In this document: positions 31,001-43,677 of the stretch, one piece after another
Position numbering within the stretch: position 1 is the first letter of the stretch
Layout of the letters: each line of letters begins with the position of its first letter
NCBI RefSeq assembly: GCF_011397635.1
Contig: NC_064755.1
Location: 21,435,282 to 21,499,281 of the forward strand
Reading direction: 5' to 3'
Length of the DNA stretch: 64,000 bases
From: Epinephelus fuscoguttatus
Lineage: Eukaryota > Chordata > Actinopteri > Perciformes > Serranidae
Program-made: the position numbers and the translations under genes
The notes under the pieces: model-generated
Told to the model about the DNA's origin: nothing
The model's database searches: none
Seen by the model: only the letters and a program-made list of their open reading frames with translations

Positions 31001-34000
31001 TCTTTAGCTCTTTCCCGTCACTCCTCGGGGGATACTGAGTAGACAGTGACCCACCCTTCACTGCAGTTCCCGACTCCAGAGAGCTACAGGGCAACAAAAA
31101 TCACATGATAAAATTAATGTGACTTTTAGAAATCCAGTTACCCCAGACAAAACAAAGTGAAATGCCCTTCACTGTATTCCTACAGAGGGACAAGCGTACT
31201 CTGAATTAAAATGCTGACAGAATGTACATCTGACAAGGGTCACCCCACCTTGCTATGGGACTGGTCTTGTCTGTGCCCAGCTGGGATAGGACAAAGTGAG
31301 GAGCCTTGGCGCTATCAGCATCAAATACATCCATGCTGTCCTCTGGATGAGCTGGCTTAGGCCCAGGCCGCTGGCGAGGGGTGCGTTTCCTCGACTTGCG
31401 CGGCACCTCTGTATTGTCGTTGTAGGAGATGGAGCTGATCAAGCTGAAGTTGGAGACGGAGTCATCTGCCCACATGCTGCTGCTGTGCTCTGAGTCTGGA
31501 CCTGTTGGACCAGAGGCAGCAGGCTCCTCCTGGCAAGACATCTGGCTGTCGTCAAACAGGTCCTCAGGTGGTGGGGATATGCTCAACACAGGTCTCCGCT
31601 TTGATGGGGTGTTCTGAGGCTGCTGGACTCCTAGCCCTGACAACACTCCTGACCCTATGTCTCCTGTTGCAGTGTTTGCTCCACTGTTGCCTCTGCTGGG
31701 GGCAGATACAGCACCCTCCATACCTTGAATCTCTGAAGCTCCAGCTCCATCCCCTCCGGTGGAGTGGAGATGCTGGGGAACCTTGAGATGGTCTGAGGAT
31801 GAGGTAGAGGAGCCAGCGGATGGGGCTCCCATGGCCAGGGATGGGGCAGAGGGGCTGGAGGTGGAAGAGGTGGCATCTGTGGTGGTATATACAGATAAAT
31901 AAGTTAGTATAGATGCTCAGCACAGTGCAGGCTAGCAGTCCCATTCAAGCAGCTGAATTTGTGCATGATTTGTATTGATTTCCCCTCTTCCCAACTCTAA
32001 TTTCAACAGACTGTTGTGGGTTATATGCTCTCACTGTGCATGCGAGAGCTATCAAGCATTGATCAAATATTCTGAAGTTAAAGTTGAGAAGGGTACTATA
32101 GGTCCCACAATGTTTTGATTCCTACAAAACCTTTCTCAATTAAAATCAATGTGACAAAACTGACATGCTTTGTTTACAAAAACAAAAGCAAGCTACAAAT
32201 TGTTACATACACATTGCCAGAAAGAAACATAACAAAATCTGGTCAAACTTTCTTGTACAGCCAAATTTGCAAGCTGGTAATGTGGCGCCAAATTAAATTT
32301 GCCAGGGTTGCCAGGGTTACAGTACAGTTTGTGCAATGTGCATTCAGTAGTAAACAGTAGTTTGCGCATGCCAATTGGAAGATTTGGTTGGGACTGAGCG
32401 TAGCCATGGAGACAGAATAAACAAGCCTCTGACCTATGGAGCAGTGAACTGCAGACCATTTTATATGCAGACACTCCCTGCCTCAGAGGGAACTTCCTGC
32501 AATAAAAACGAGACAGCCAATGAGCAACAAGAGAGCTGATCATTCAAGATTCAACTTCTGTCAATCAGTAAATTGGATGAGTTCATGTGCTGAAGAAGGA
32601 GTAACTTTTGAAGTTGATCATTTATTTATACACATTTTGAAGCACGTGTATTTGGTTAATGATGATCTGACGGACATTACAGTAGTCATGCTTTTGATCA
32701 GCACTGCTTAAGGCCAGCTGGGTCAGACAGGATAGTTAAAGGGTAGCGTTAACAAAAGCGCTCTCTCCGACGCTGTTGACCAGTTAGTTTGCTCTCTAGA
32801 TTAAAGTCAAGACTAGAATTCTTTAGGGATTTAGCTGATGTTGGCTGCCCTGAACCATGATCTAAGATCAGACCATATTCCTCTGGTTTGCTAATGATAT
32901 CTAAAAGACAGTCCAACGATTGCTAGGGGCAACTTCACTGTTTCATAAAGAGACAGAACCTTCGTAATTAGCTGATTTGAAACATGGGAGTTGTCGTATT
33001 AGCTGCAAAGCTCAAAAGACCTGAATAAATATCTGATGACCTTCTGTTGTATGCGTGTTTAAAAGAGTATGTGTGAATGACAAATGTGCATGGGCTATTT
33101 CTGCTTTAGGCAAAATATTTAAAAACAAAACTCGTGAAAATTACAATGACACCTTCAGAGAGATTCACTGATGCGAAAGTGCTAATACACAGACTCTAGA
33201 ACACAATAAAATGTCATAACATGAGGGATGTCTGAGATGACTGCTTAAAGCCAAAGGGTAGTATTGGATCAGCAGCACTGGGGTGTTGCTGCATCTCTAA
33301 TGCCGGACCACCTAAACAGATTTTTAACTGCCTAAAAAGCTGAGTGAAAAGAAAGCACTGAGCACAAGCATCACAGGGGGAAGTGCTGCTGAAAAAAACA
33401 GAGTGAAATGAGAAAGAACAAGCTATGTTAGCATGCTGTTAATGCAAACTCGCCATTTCTTGGAGCTGTGATTCAGAGCAAAGCTTTCCATGAAGAGGAC
33501 TGTGTATGACTTTTATTACAAAGAAGACACTGAGATTCACTCTCACTAGTGAGCTATAGATTTGTTACATAATAACTCAGTTTAGAAGTTGGTTTGAACT
33601 TTATTCAGCAATTTTTAATATATATCCTTTTTTTCAATCAGTCAGTTTTGTAAAGTGGTTTGATGAGGAGCTGCAGGCACTTAATGCAGTTGTAGTTTGG
33701 GTGACTATAGCCCCAACACAGGGTCAAGGCAAGCAATGCCCCTTCCCATGCTGCTGCTAGGATTATAAAAGAGTACCTAACAGGATCACCTAACACCAGC
33801 ATGTCAAACAATCCAACAGATGGGACTAACTGAACAATGAAACAATGATATTCACTGATTGGTGGTTCCTGTAATTCAGCTTGATAATTAAGAAATGAGA
33901 ATCCCAAATTACACTTAAATACAGTTCGAGTTCAACTGTAAAGATCACCTTTACCACTCTGTCCCCAACCCTTAAATTGGTACCAACACAGCTTTGTGGA

Positions 34001-37000
34001 ACCAGTGAAAACCTTGATATACCCAAAGGAAATCTAATATGTCCGTGCCTTGCTATGCCAGCAGAATTAAAATACTTTCACTGAAATATAAAAAGCATCA
34101 TAGCTCATATAATCTCAAAGAGTCAAAAACATTGTCTCAGAAACTGTCGAAAGGGTGAAGTTGCCCCCAGACACTAATGCAGGCCATTTGAGTTTCTTCA
34201 CCCCTACTGTTTTGGGGAATAGTTTGGCAAGGGGAAACTGATCCCAGATCATGGTTTTCATGGACTGAGCAGGTAGCTCACCTGAGGCCACGGCTGCAGA
34301 GGGGGGAGGTCCCGCCTCTCCCCCACTCTTCTGGCTCATGGTGGGTGGATCTGTCTGGGTGGACGACGGCTGGAGCTGGAGCTCTTTGGGAAGGAGGTCA
34401 TATACCGACTCTGTTATAAAGGATGAGCAGAAGAAGATCAATTAGATTCTGAAATATCGCTTTATTGTTTATCACAGGACCACGTAACTAAAAAAGCTTG
34501 TCCACTCTTCACAAGTGGAAGTTTTGCCTGAAAGGGACAATTCACCCAAAATCAAAAATACATGTTTTTCCTCTTACCTGTAGTGCTACTTAAAAATTTA
34601 GTGTGTTTTGGTGTGAGTTGCTCAGTGTTGGGGATATCAGCCATAAAGATGTGTGCCTTCTCTCAATTATAATGCCACTAGATGGCACTCAGCTTGTGGT
34701 GCTCAAAGTGCCAACAAAATATATATGTAAAACTCAACAGCAACATCTTTTTCCAGAAATCATGACCCTGTTACTCAAGATAATCCACAGACCTTGTTGT
34801 GAGCAATTTCATGTAGGAACTGTTTTCCTTCTACCAAACTAAACCGGCCAACCCAATCACCATGCAGAGTGAGGCACGCATCTGCTCACAGGCGAGAGGC
34901 TTGTGCTCATGACAGTGTAAGATTTAAATATTAATGGCGTCCTCCTCAGCTGAGCTTTAATGTTAGTTACCTAAGTGGTGCTGGATGAGCCATAAAGAGA
35001 CACTGCTGTTGAGTTTTTCGATTTATTTTTTGCCGCTTTCAGCACCACAAGCCAAGGGCCATCTAGTTCCATCATATTCAAGAGAAGGCAGACATCTCTA
35101 CAGCTGTTATCTCCAACACTCTACAATTAACACCAAAAAAATCTAGATAGATAAATAGCACTACAGATAAGAAGGAAAATATGTGTTTTTGATTTTGGGG
35201 CGAACTGTCCCTTTAAGCCTGTTCAGAAATGAAGCCCATTGAAATCACAAACCTTTTATGGTAAAATTAGCCCCCATTTTTAAAAGGAGGACAGAGCATC
35301 TGCTTTTGCCATCAGTTAACTTGAGATGGTGTGCTCACAAGCATACATTACTATGTGCATATCATTGTCCAGTGCAGAATTTCCTTCATATGCAGTGCCA
35401 CTAATCACAGCTTGACACAGGCTCCAAAAATTCAAAAAGACCCAATTTCTCTTTTGAAATACGGTCAACAATTTCTTCACAAAATTTAATTGTCAGTCGT
35501 TAATTTCACTCATAGTAATGCAGTCCAGGTGGTTTCTCACTTGGTTGGATGTGGTTTGCTTCTCAAAAATTAGCAGAGGCAATCCTGGAATGTGACTGTA
35601 AGCAAACCTTGGTCTCATGATCAGAGTTTTTGACATGTAGCCTATACAAAGAAATTCTGCTGTCAACACTAACACAAGGCAGGATATCTTATGATGAACT
35701 AAATTAGCCTCTATGGGGTTTAGTGTAATAAGACCTACAGAGACATTCCTTGATATTTGATAGTAATATTCCTAGAAGTCTATAACCAACACTGCAGCTA
35801 CACTGGAATAAACTGCGTCCGTTGGCAGATCAACACATGATTAGGTTGTCTGGTTGCTAAGAAACAGGGACCCATCAAGACCCTGACATGGATATTTCAG
35901 CTGTGCATCGGTGGCACCCAGCATGTGTAGTAGTCATCTGACACTCTGCTATGACTTAGCACCAGCAGAATGGTGAAACTGACAAGACACATGATCTCGC
36001 ACTTCTGTGACGTCAACAATGCTGCTGAGGGAGTGACAACACAAAGTCACCACAGTTCACACAAAGAGCTGCACAGTGCTCCAGTTCACACAGGCAGGCA
36101 AAACTTATAGCATCAATGCGGGCCAGCTCCATGCTCCATTGTTTATCCATCACTAATCTGTCTTTAAGGGATAGTTCCCTTTGAAAATACAATAAAAGTT
36201 GTTTATCCGTCCACAGGGCTTGGAGATGTAGCCTGCAGCAAATCCCATTACGGCAGAGATGAATAGCATTTGGGTCATGGTGCTCCAAGTGCCAAAAAAA
36301 TTACATATGAAAAACTCATCTGCAATGTTTCTCTCCAAATAAAGAAAGGTGTTGATAATTCAAAGATTTTGATGCGAACGGTGTCCTGTGCAGGAAGAAA
36401 AATACAGCGCAGCATAGTGATAACTGTACACAATGTAATCTGTAGACTATTGTCAATAACCAGGCTGTTTGAATGAACAGTTCCTCTAAAACCGGACAAA
36501 CCATGACAGTGTATTTACACAACTTCTAAAATAGAAAGTCAAACAAAAGATCTCCATTAACCTAGGTGTCTTGGATAAAAGCTCATATAATAAACTTTAA
36601 TGTGGCGTAGAAGCAAATAGCAAAGTGTGCATGATCCTCACGATAACCCTCCATCTGTGTCTGTTGTGCTTTGTTCATAGTGTGAAGAGAGAGTCTTTGT
36701 GAGAGTCTTTGTGCAAGGATGCATTACAGATTGACTGGCAACCCGACATGACCTCAGCCTTGACTATTACCCTTTCACACAGGAGATGCGTGTATGATGC
36801 GAGTCCACTGAGTGCATGTGCAACCTGCCTGGAGCCCATTCATGCGCAACCAAGAGCATGCCATTCGCATATAACGAATGTCGTCACCATTCAGACACTC
36901 GCACTACATCTGCAGCATACCCAAAAACAGACTTGTATTACATAATAAAGATAACAGAAATGCCTGTTCACTGAGCTGTGCATCTTCCGACCCAGATTGG

Positions 37001-40000
37001 GAGGAGGGTCACAAAGCCAGGCTGGATGACATGCATTTGCTGGATCAAAATGAGTCAACACTAGGTTTAACTATGTCTCTATGCTGGTTTGAATAAGTCA
37101 CTTGCTCTCCCCGTGTGATTGCAGATCACAGAGCAAAGCAGTACAAGCACAAGATGATATTTTCGATGGATCAGTGGTGCTTACACACATATCCTCCCTG
37201 TGTACAGTATTTACCCCAAACATTCACATCACAGTTTGTTTAAAACATTCTCAGTAATCCCCCATAGAAAACCTACCCAAATGAATGTTACAAGATTAGA
37301 TTTTATAGTGTCAATATGGAACAAAACTGCCATGAAGCTTATCGACCACATTTGCCTGCCACATATTGAGCATACTTGTTCACATGTGGACTATTAGGTT
37401 CAGTACAGTTACATATAATATTTAGTCTACTTATCTTTAACACATAAGGCTGATACACAGTGCAAGCACAAACTGGTTAACATCCATTGATGCTCAATCA
37501 TTCATGCTATTTGGATATGTAAATTCACTGTCTGGATTTCATTCAGTGTTTTGAATTTACTCATGCGCCAGACTGCCAAGGGAGGGGACAGTAGGCAAAA
37601 CAGTGTTTGTACATACACGTGGTGTGGCTTGTGGTGGTCAAAAAATTAAAGAAAAATAATCAACACTTTTCTAATGCTGATTCCAGTAAAATACTTAATT
37701 ATTTTGCTTTTAAAAAAATGTTTCAGCCTAAGAAAAAAAAGCCAAAGATTTAAAATGTAGGTATTAATTGTTGTCAAACAGCTGTATACAGAAAGAATCA
37801 CATTGTTTGGTGCTAACTTTCGTTACTTTATGATTTTGTATATTCTATTTTACCGTCACATTACATTTTGGACTTAAAAGTGTTTAGCTTTGAGACAAAG
37901 CTCTGTTCATCAACTCGAAAACATTTAACACTATCAAAGTCCCTCTTATTTTCCGGGCAGAATAAGGTGCTTCCTCTGAGCTACGGCGTATCCTTGCAGT
38001 ACGGATCACACGTATGATTTCTGGCAAGCGGTATTATTGTTGGCGCAGCTGTCGTAAAGACAACCGGATCACTTTCCGTTTTGCTCAGAGCCTGGCAACA
38101 GGGCTTTATTTTGAAGGGTAGAGTTTCCACATTTACGTTGGTTGTTCCACCATCTGCCATTTGCGCTACTGGGAATAACAACTGCAAAGAACTTACATTG
38201 ATACTCTTTAGTAACTGGGGATAGCTACTAATAGCTACAAGCAAAAACAAAAGCGCTATTCTCTTCCTGTTTTGGTTGCACAATGGCTGACACACTTCCT
38301 CTTTGTGGTAAATTAAGCCGTCATTTGTGCAGGAGATCGTACTCAGTTGCAGAAAGAATCACATAGTGAAAGACAAGCTAAGAGGGAACTAATATGAATG
38401 GAGATGGTGTCATTATTCTGTAGCCACATTGTGCAATCTATATTAACTTCATAATGATAAGTTAAAGCAAAAACATTGTCTGTTTCCACTTCAAATGGCT
38501 TTACAGTGAACCATGTAAACATCTTAGTCAAATAGTTTGATTGACAGAGGAAAGGTTACAAGAGAAAATATGATGCTGGCCCTGACACATAAACCTCAGT
38601 TGACAAGAAATATTAAGTTTAGCTTGCCACTATTCCCAGTTGGATACTGGACACTGATAATATTCAGGGATTTTGGAGTTGCTCTCCCTTGTTTTTACAT
38701 AAGTCAGATGACATCTGTATAAGTTTATGTGCAGCCTCTACAAGCTTGCCCGAGTATGCCCAAAAAAGTAGGCTGCTACACACTAGCCAGCCAGGGGGAC
38801 GGACTGAGTTAAACCTACACTTAGAACAATTAAATTACCTCATCTCAGAGTTATGCACTGCTCGCATTACACATGCCTTAAAGGTTTTGCCAAATGGCAA
38901 GGTCACCAGTCCATTTTTATTCTTTGCAGCTGGCTCGGGGATAAGACGGGGGATGACAGATGAATAGACAATACATGAGGCCTATGTTTTTGTTGCAAAT
39001 GAAAAAATATGCAGACCAAGAATGTGTCCCAGTGCCCAATAATGGCTCCCTTAATTACAATCTTGAACTCGTAACAATATGCTCAAGCCAGAGTGCAGAC
39101 AAAAGAGCTACTCACTGCACTCCAACCACAAAGAATGCCATTTTTGGCTATTTATGCCATCTCTGTTTACCTTGAAAATGAATTATACAGGCAACGGCTG
39201 GCTGGATACTGTATTTGGTTCTCCATGCCCCAATTTATGTATGATGAAAAAAAAAACAAAAAAACAAAAACAGATGAGTGGTTCTGGCTTAAGATATAAC
39301 CTGATTACTAACTTGTACATGCCGTTACAACGATACATGTCATATGTATTTTGACCTCTCTAAGACACAAGCTGTGTGCAAGTCAACCTAGACTGAACTT
39401 AACCACTGCACTTGCTTACAGCAGTGTAGTGAATAAACAAAAAGACATGGGTGTGTCAATAAAAGTTACGAGGCAGCATGCTTTTAAAGGATTATTTCCA
39501 GGGGGCACTTTCATTTCTTCTCATATGCCTCAGGTGACTGACAGTAATTGGAGCCTAATGGATGCATGCACCGAAATGAAGACATTCACTTCAGAGGCAC
39601 ACTGAAATAACAATAGAACAGAACTCACATTTCTTGTTTAACGTCATGAATTCAAGGCTTCAAAGGGTTATTACAGTAATGCACAAAAATGAAAAACGTA
39701 CACTGTAGAGTTATTCTACGGTCAGACCAAATCATTTCAGAGCTGCAATACATGTCCGTGTTAGTCTCACACAATGGAGTCTAATCGCACACACTGATGC
39801 TACAGTTCAAGTTTCTCACACTGATAAGTTGTGAGACTGTTTTTCCCCACTGACTAAAACTAAACTGTCTTTTTGTATTTTCAATCCATCCATCTAACAC
39901 TTGGGAAAAAGGGGGAGCAGATTAAGATAATATAGAAACTATGTCATGAAATATTTCTGTGATAAAACAAACATGCAAAATCGCATTATGTCTCCACTTT

Positions 40001-42063
40001 AACTTGGAGGGGAGGAAATATTGATGTCAAATAGATAACCCTTTGGCAAGTCTCAGAGCAGCACACATTTTTTCTTTTATTGAATATTTTACAGTGTTGG
40101 GAGAGTTGTGAGTTGTGTTAATAAATAAATAAACCAGACTTCCTTCTAAGGATGGATAGCAATAATTATGCTACAGTGAATGCGGCAAACAGCTAATCAA
40201 AAATTAAGATATGGGTGACTGTGTGAAACTAATAAAGTGGTTTTGAAAATTATTTTTTAATTATATATTGTTTGACAACCATGTCTTCAAGGTCATTTAC
40301 ATTAACACATAGTTCACATCAAATCACTGTCATTTGTTTCAGTTTCAGAGCTGGAAGAGTGTACACATCCTAGAAGATGATCCTAGAGTGAATGTAGGCA
40401 AATGTGGTCTGTGCAAAAAGACCTGGCACACAGTTAGTTATTATATTATTAATACATTACTATAATTATTTATTATTTTATTTTCCAATTAAAGAGATCA
40501 AGGTTCAAGTCACTACTGAGGTTTCACATCCTGTGCCTCGTTTTGAGCCAAAACCCGCTAAACGGTACAATCCTAATCCGGCAGGCCAAAAGGCAACTTG
40601 GCCAGCTGTCCCGTCTCTAACTTACAATTTGATATACAAGAGGTCTCCTGCTAGATCGTTGATGAGCACGTCTGCTACCTTGACCCCAACACGGAGCACA
40701 CACCCAATTGCTGAGATATAAATAAACAGTCATCATGTGATACAGTGTGACCATATGGCAGGCTCAACTGAGCATTTCAGGGTCACATAGCAGCGCTTTC
40801 TCCTAGCTCATGGGCATCCTATACATAGCAGCCAGACAGATGTGAGGACAGGAGGTCCAACAGCAGCCAGGTAAACATTGCACTGGGTATAAATGCTATT
40901 TTTCTGACCATCAAAGTGTGGACTAAGTCTAAAACCAGGTGGTAAAACAACAGAGGAAACCCTGCTGTCCTATCAAAATGCACTAATCCATGCATCTTAG
41001 TTTAAGGGCAGTGAGCACAACATACAAGGCTTGCTCATGAATAAGCAATAGCACATCAGATGCCAGTGTTGAGTAGCAGATTAACAGACTGTTTCCTCAC
41101 ACATGAAGTTGATACACTTGCTAACAGGAAGGAAATTAACCTGCAGAGAAAGTGCTGCTGCAAGCCAGCACAAGTCCACTCACCCAGCTGCCCACAACAA
41201 AAGTTAACGGTCTAGCTCCTAATTGATGTAGCAACACCCTCCTAACAATAACAGTTAGCTGACTCGTGTCCAAAGCGTATTATTAAAATTTGGCACAAGC
41301 GGCCCCAATGGCAGCTCCCCCCTTTAATCTGACAGTGAGACTGCCATGCCCTGAGCTTTCAAGTGCCAGTAGCTGCATTCTTTCTGTGTAACCAGAGAAT
41401 GTGAGGAGGAAAACTCTGGCTCAATTCCACCCATAAACCAAAACAACAGAGGGACTGTCACCCAACAAAACTAAACAAGGAGCATACACAAAACAGCACG
41501 CATGTACTCGTCCTTCTCTCGCGATATAAACATGCATCCACACAGTCACACACACACACCCCTCTGCAGAACCCCACTAAGACTTTAGGACGATAAACCA
41601 GTGAACAATGTGGTGACTGGAAACAAGCGACCTCACGTAGCTGTGGCTAGCTAATACCCAACATAACACCAGCCATCAGCCCACTGAAACACAAATCAAA
41701 CCACATCGATATGATCTCAAGTATCCCCGTTATAATTAGACGAGCAACCTAGCGTATCATAGTCCTCCACGCATGTGACATGGACTGCTAACCAACCAGC
41801 TACTCGCCAATGCAAGAGCCAAATGCAGCTAACTAACTGAGCTAGCTAGGTTGGCTAGCAGCAGAAAAGAAGCTAACTACTGCTAGCTAGCAGCTTAACA
41901 TGAGCCATCAAGACATTCATATTACTTCCGATTAAACCAGGGCAAACGGGTTAGTGTCTTCATCGTAGCCTTTATTTAGTAAAATCTTACCTTTTGAATA
42001 TAGAGATTTGGGGGAATTGAGGTCGAGATCCGAGCTAAGGAGGGATATAAAATCAGAGGGCAT
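25018..42063 (-). CDS. nfat5: Nuclear factor of activated T-cells 5 (TonEBP)
   Basis: This Rel-homology transcription factor activates osmoprotective genes under hypertonic stress. Twelve coding exons: 42063-41991, 34410-34282, 31876-31249, 31083-30900, 30040-29850, 29733-29561, 28880-28746, 28626-28574, 28438-28306, 28089-27905, 27810-25557 and 25424-25018 (4,545 nt, 1,514 aa; human about 1,531). All junctions are GT-AG and in phase. The start [15 protein letters not shown] matches the NFAT5 N-terminal nuclear-export segment. Exon 3 has a basic nuclear-localisation stretch, [16 protein letters not shown]. Exon 4 carries the DNA-contact loop [11 protein letters not shown]. Exons 4-9 form the Rel domain and the dimerising IPT domain ([46 protein letters not shown]). 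Exon 11 (2,254 nt) is the Gln-rich transactivation region. The protein ends [12 protein letters not shown]. Intron 1 is 7.6 kb. Confidence 0.96.
26640..27217 (-). repeat. nfat5: Polyglutamine / (Gln)n-Ile coding repeat in nfat5 exon 11
   Basis: On the minus strand this is a run of mixed CAG and CAA codons, roughly residues 825-1,018 of Nfat5. The densest part (about 27,000-27,215) repeats blocks of 3-7 Gln separated by a single Ile (ATA/ATC), then continues as Gln blocks with Leu, Asn and Met. The frame stays open throughout. The plus-strand frame of Leu-rich peptide is an artefact of CTG/TTG triplets. Confidence 0.9.
31884..34281 (-). other. nfat5: nfat5 intron 2, no feature recognised
   Basis: A 2.4-kb AT-rich intron lies between the 129-nt exon 2 and the 628-nt exon 3. 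No open frame longer than chance and no repeat family was recognised on either strand. Confidence 0.5.
34531..35215. mobile_element. Foldback MITE family B, full-length copy in nfat5 intron 1
   Basis: The left 200 bases and the reverse complement of the right 200 bases agree closely. Both read AAAGGGACA(A/G)TTC, then CCAAAATCAAAAA, CTGTAGTGCTA, GTGTTGG, TGCCTTCTCT, ACTAGATGG and CTTGTGGTGCT. The total is about 685 bp with no coding frame. Family B also occurs at 14,337-14,812. Terminal inverted repeats of this length without a transposase mark a non-autonomous DNA element. Confidence 0.8.
35216..41990 (-). other. nfat5: Remainder of nfat5 intron 1
   Basis: About 6.8 kb without a supported exon. 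A stretch near 36,168 begins 'AGGGATAGTTCCCTTTGAAAATAC', which resembles the ends of family-B-like elements. A GC-richer segment near 37,945-38,290 holds an unassigned open frame. Towards 41,500-41,990 CpG and GCTAGC-type motifs increase as the nfat5 promoter is approached. Confidence 0.45.
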
Positions 42064-42340
42064 CGCAGCGCTTCATCGAGGGGAGGGGAAGCGGACACTC
42101 TTTAGTAGAAACGAAGTCGGCAGCTCTTGGCCAATAAATATTGCGTTTTACAAGCGGAATGTTTTAATAGACAAAGTAGTACATCGGAACAATGTTAAGG
42201 CGACAAAAACAAAACTTTCAATATCAAAAAACCGTTAACTGGCACGTCCCACGTTAGTGTGTGTGTCTTTGCTGAGAGGAGACACATTTCGTGCTACGTT
42301 GAGACGAACACACACAAACACACACACACTTGCCTACAGT
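42064..42340 (-). promoter_or_regulatory. nfat5: nfat5 promoter and 5' UTR
   Basis: Sequence upstream of the nfat5 ATG is moderately CpG-rich without a TATA box at a usual distance. A CA/GT-rich microsatellite lies at about 42,300-42,330. The coding start is fixed by the conserved MPSDFISLL sequence. The transcription start itself cannot be placed from sequence. Confidence 0.4.
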
Positions 42341-42711
42341 TGGTCGGCCCACCTCCTAGCCCCTCCCCCTTCTACTGCCCAGGGGCATGCGCTGTGGCCC
42401 CTGGATGAACATACAGTGAACCATCATAGAGGGAAGTAATGTCATTACACTGCATGGTTTGTGCTCATAGTTCTGGGTCACCTGAATTTAATTTATATAA
42501 TGTACATCTCGGGTAGATGGACCAAGTGTGGCACAAAGTTAGAATATGTTGTAGACTTGGAAATACACCCTAAATCTTATATGTAGGCCATATTCTGTCC
42601 CATCTTCCATAACAGGTATCTTCACATACTGACCCAAACATTTCCGTAATGTCCCGACATTATATTTGTCCAATGAGGAACTGTGTATAATTTAAGGGGC
42701 ATGTGTTCCTT

Positions 42712-42925
42712 CCTGGTTTAAATCCAGGGTGCGGACTCGAACCCTGGATGGGGCAGCCCTTCTGCGCAGAGTTTGCATGTTCTCCTCGTGTCATCCCAAG
42801 TTTTCTGCGGGTGCTCCAGCTTCCTCCAACAATCCAAAAACATGCAGACTGGGTAAATTGGTGACTCTAAATTGTCCATAGGTGCGAATATGAGCATGAA
42901 TGGATGTCTGTCTTTGTGTAACTAA
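42712..42925. repeat. Interspersed fish repeat with perfect pol III B-box on the minus strand
   Basis: The element runs from 'TTCCTGGTTTAAATCC' through 'GTTTGCATGTTCTCC', 'CAATCCAAAAACATGCAG' and 'TGGTGACTCTAAATTG' to 'GAATGGATGTCTGTC', a motif series very common in teleost genomes. At 42,733-42,743 it reads GGACTCGAACC, the exact reverse complement of the B-box consensus GGTTCGANTCC. It is a SINE or LINE-tail type repeat. I see no tRNA gene. Confidence 0.65.
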
Positions 42926-42960
42926 GAGTCGTTGTGGGGGTTTTTCTATTGTAGATTGAG

Positions 42961-43182
42961 CTGTTTATAGCTACATATGGAGGGGGTCCCTTCCGCGTAG
43001 TTCACCATGTTGTTCTACAGTAGCCCAGAATGGACAAATCAAACAGTCTGGCTCTACACAGGACCATTTGCTTTTTCACATTTTTGTGTCGGCCACCCTA
43101 GTTCTCCTACATGCTTGGCACAAGTTTCAGTCCTGCAATCTCACCACTAGATGCCACAAAATCCTACACACTGAACCTTTAA
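42961..43182. repeat. Dispersed repeat family A, copy 3
   Basis: This is the most regular of the three copies: 'CTACATATGGAG', 'CATGTTGTTCTACAGTAGCCCAGAA', 'ACATGCTTGGCAC', 'CACCACTAGATG' and 'ACACTGAACCTTTAA'. It lies between nfat5 and wwox. It directly follows the repeat at 42,712 and is directly followed by another repeat block with a hairpin. Confidence 0.75.
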
Positions 43183-43467
43183 AGCTACAGTTGGTAACCT
43201 TTATGAAAATAACCATGTGCCATGGGCTATTTGCTGAAACTGTCACTATATTCTGACACAAGTACAAGAGACAGTTAGTCTGAGAGAAAATCATGCCCCT
43301 CCTCCTCGTCCTACTGCTTTTAAGGGGATTCCTGTACCCAAAACAACCAGTCAGAGTGGAGAAGTCTCTAATGCCGCTGTCAGTCCTGTCAGTCACAGCT
43401 GAACTGTCAAACTGTCAAACTAGGCAGCGCTGATCAAATATAAATCAAGATTCTGTTACTGCATTGG

Positions 43468-43677
43468 TTATTTCTTGCTTCAAATGTTTTCAGACACATA
43501 TATTAGTGTACTGTTTAGCTGTAAAATGAGAAAGTGGGTCCGGCTAGTGGGCATTGCTTGGTTCTCCAGTTGACTGTATCCAGTATCCAACATGGCGGCT
43601 GGGTCACAAGCTTTCTCATTTAACAGCTAAACTGTACACTAAAATGTGTTTCTGAAAGCATTCAGAGCAAGAAATAA
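43468..43677. repeat. Imperfect inverted repeat (about 67-bp arms)
   Basis: 43,468-43,534 (TTATTTCTTGCTTC... to ...ATGAGAAAG) pairs with 43,611-43,677 (CTTTCTCATTT... to ...GCAAGAAATAA) across a 76-base loop containing 'CCAACATGGCGGC'. It is probably part of a non-autonomous transposon beginning near 43,188. No coding capacity. Confidence 0.75.

Noticed and set aside
40404-40721. 105-codon frame in nfat5 intron 1
   Set aside because: No recognisable domain, no good splice context and ordinary intron composition.
42731-42760. Possible tRNA gene on the minus strand
   Set aside because: The B-box is perfect but the remaining arms do not pair, and the context is a common repeat.
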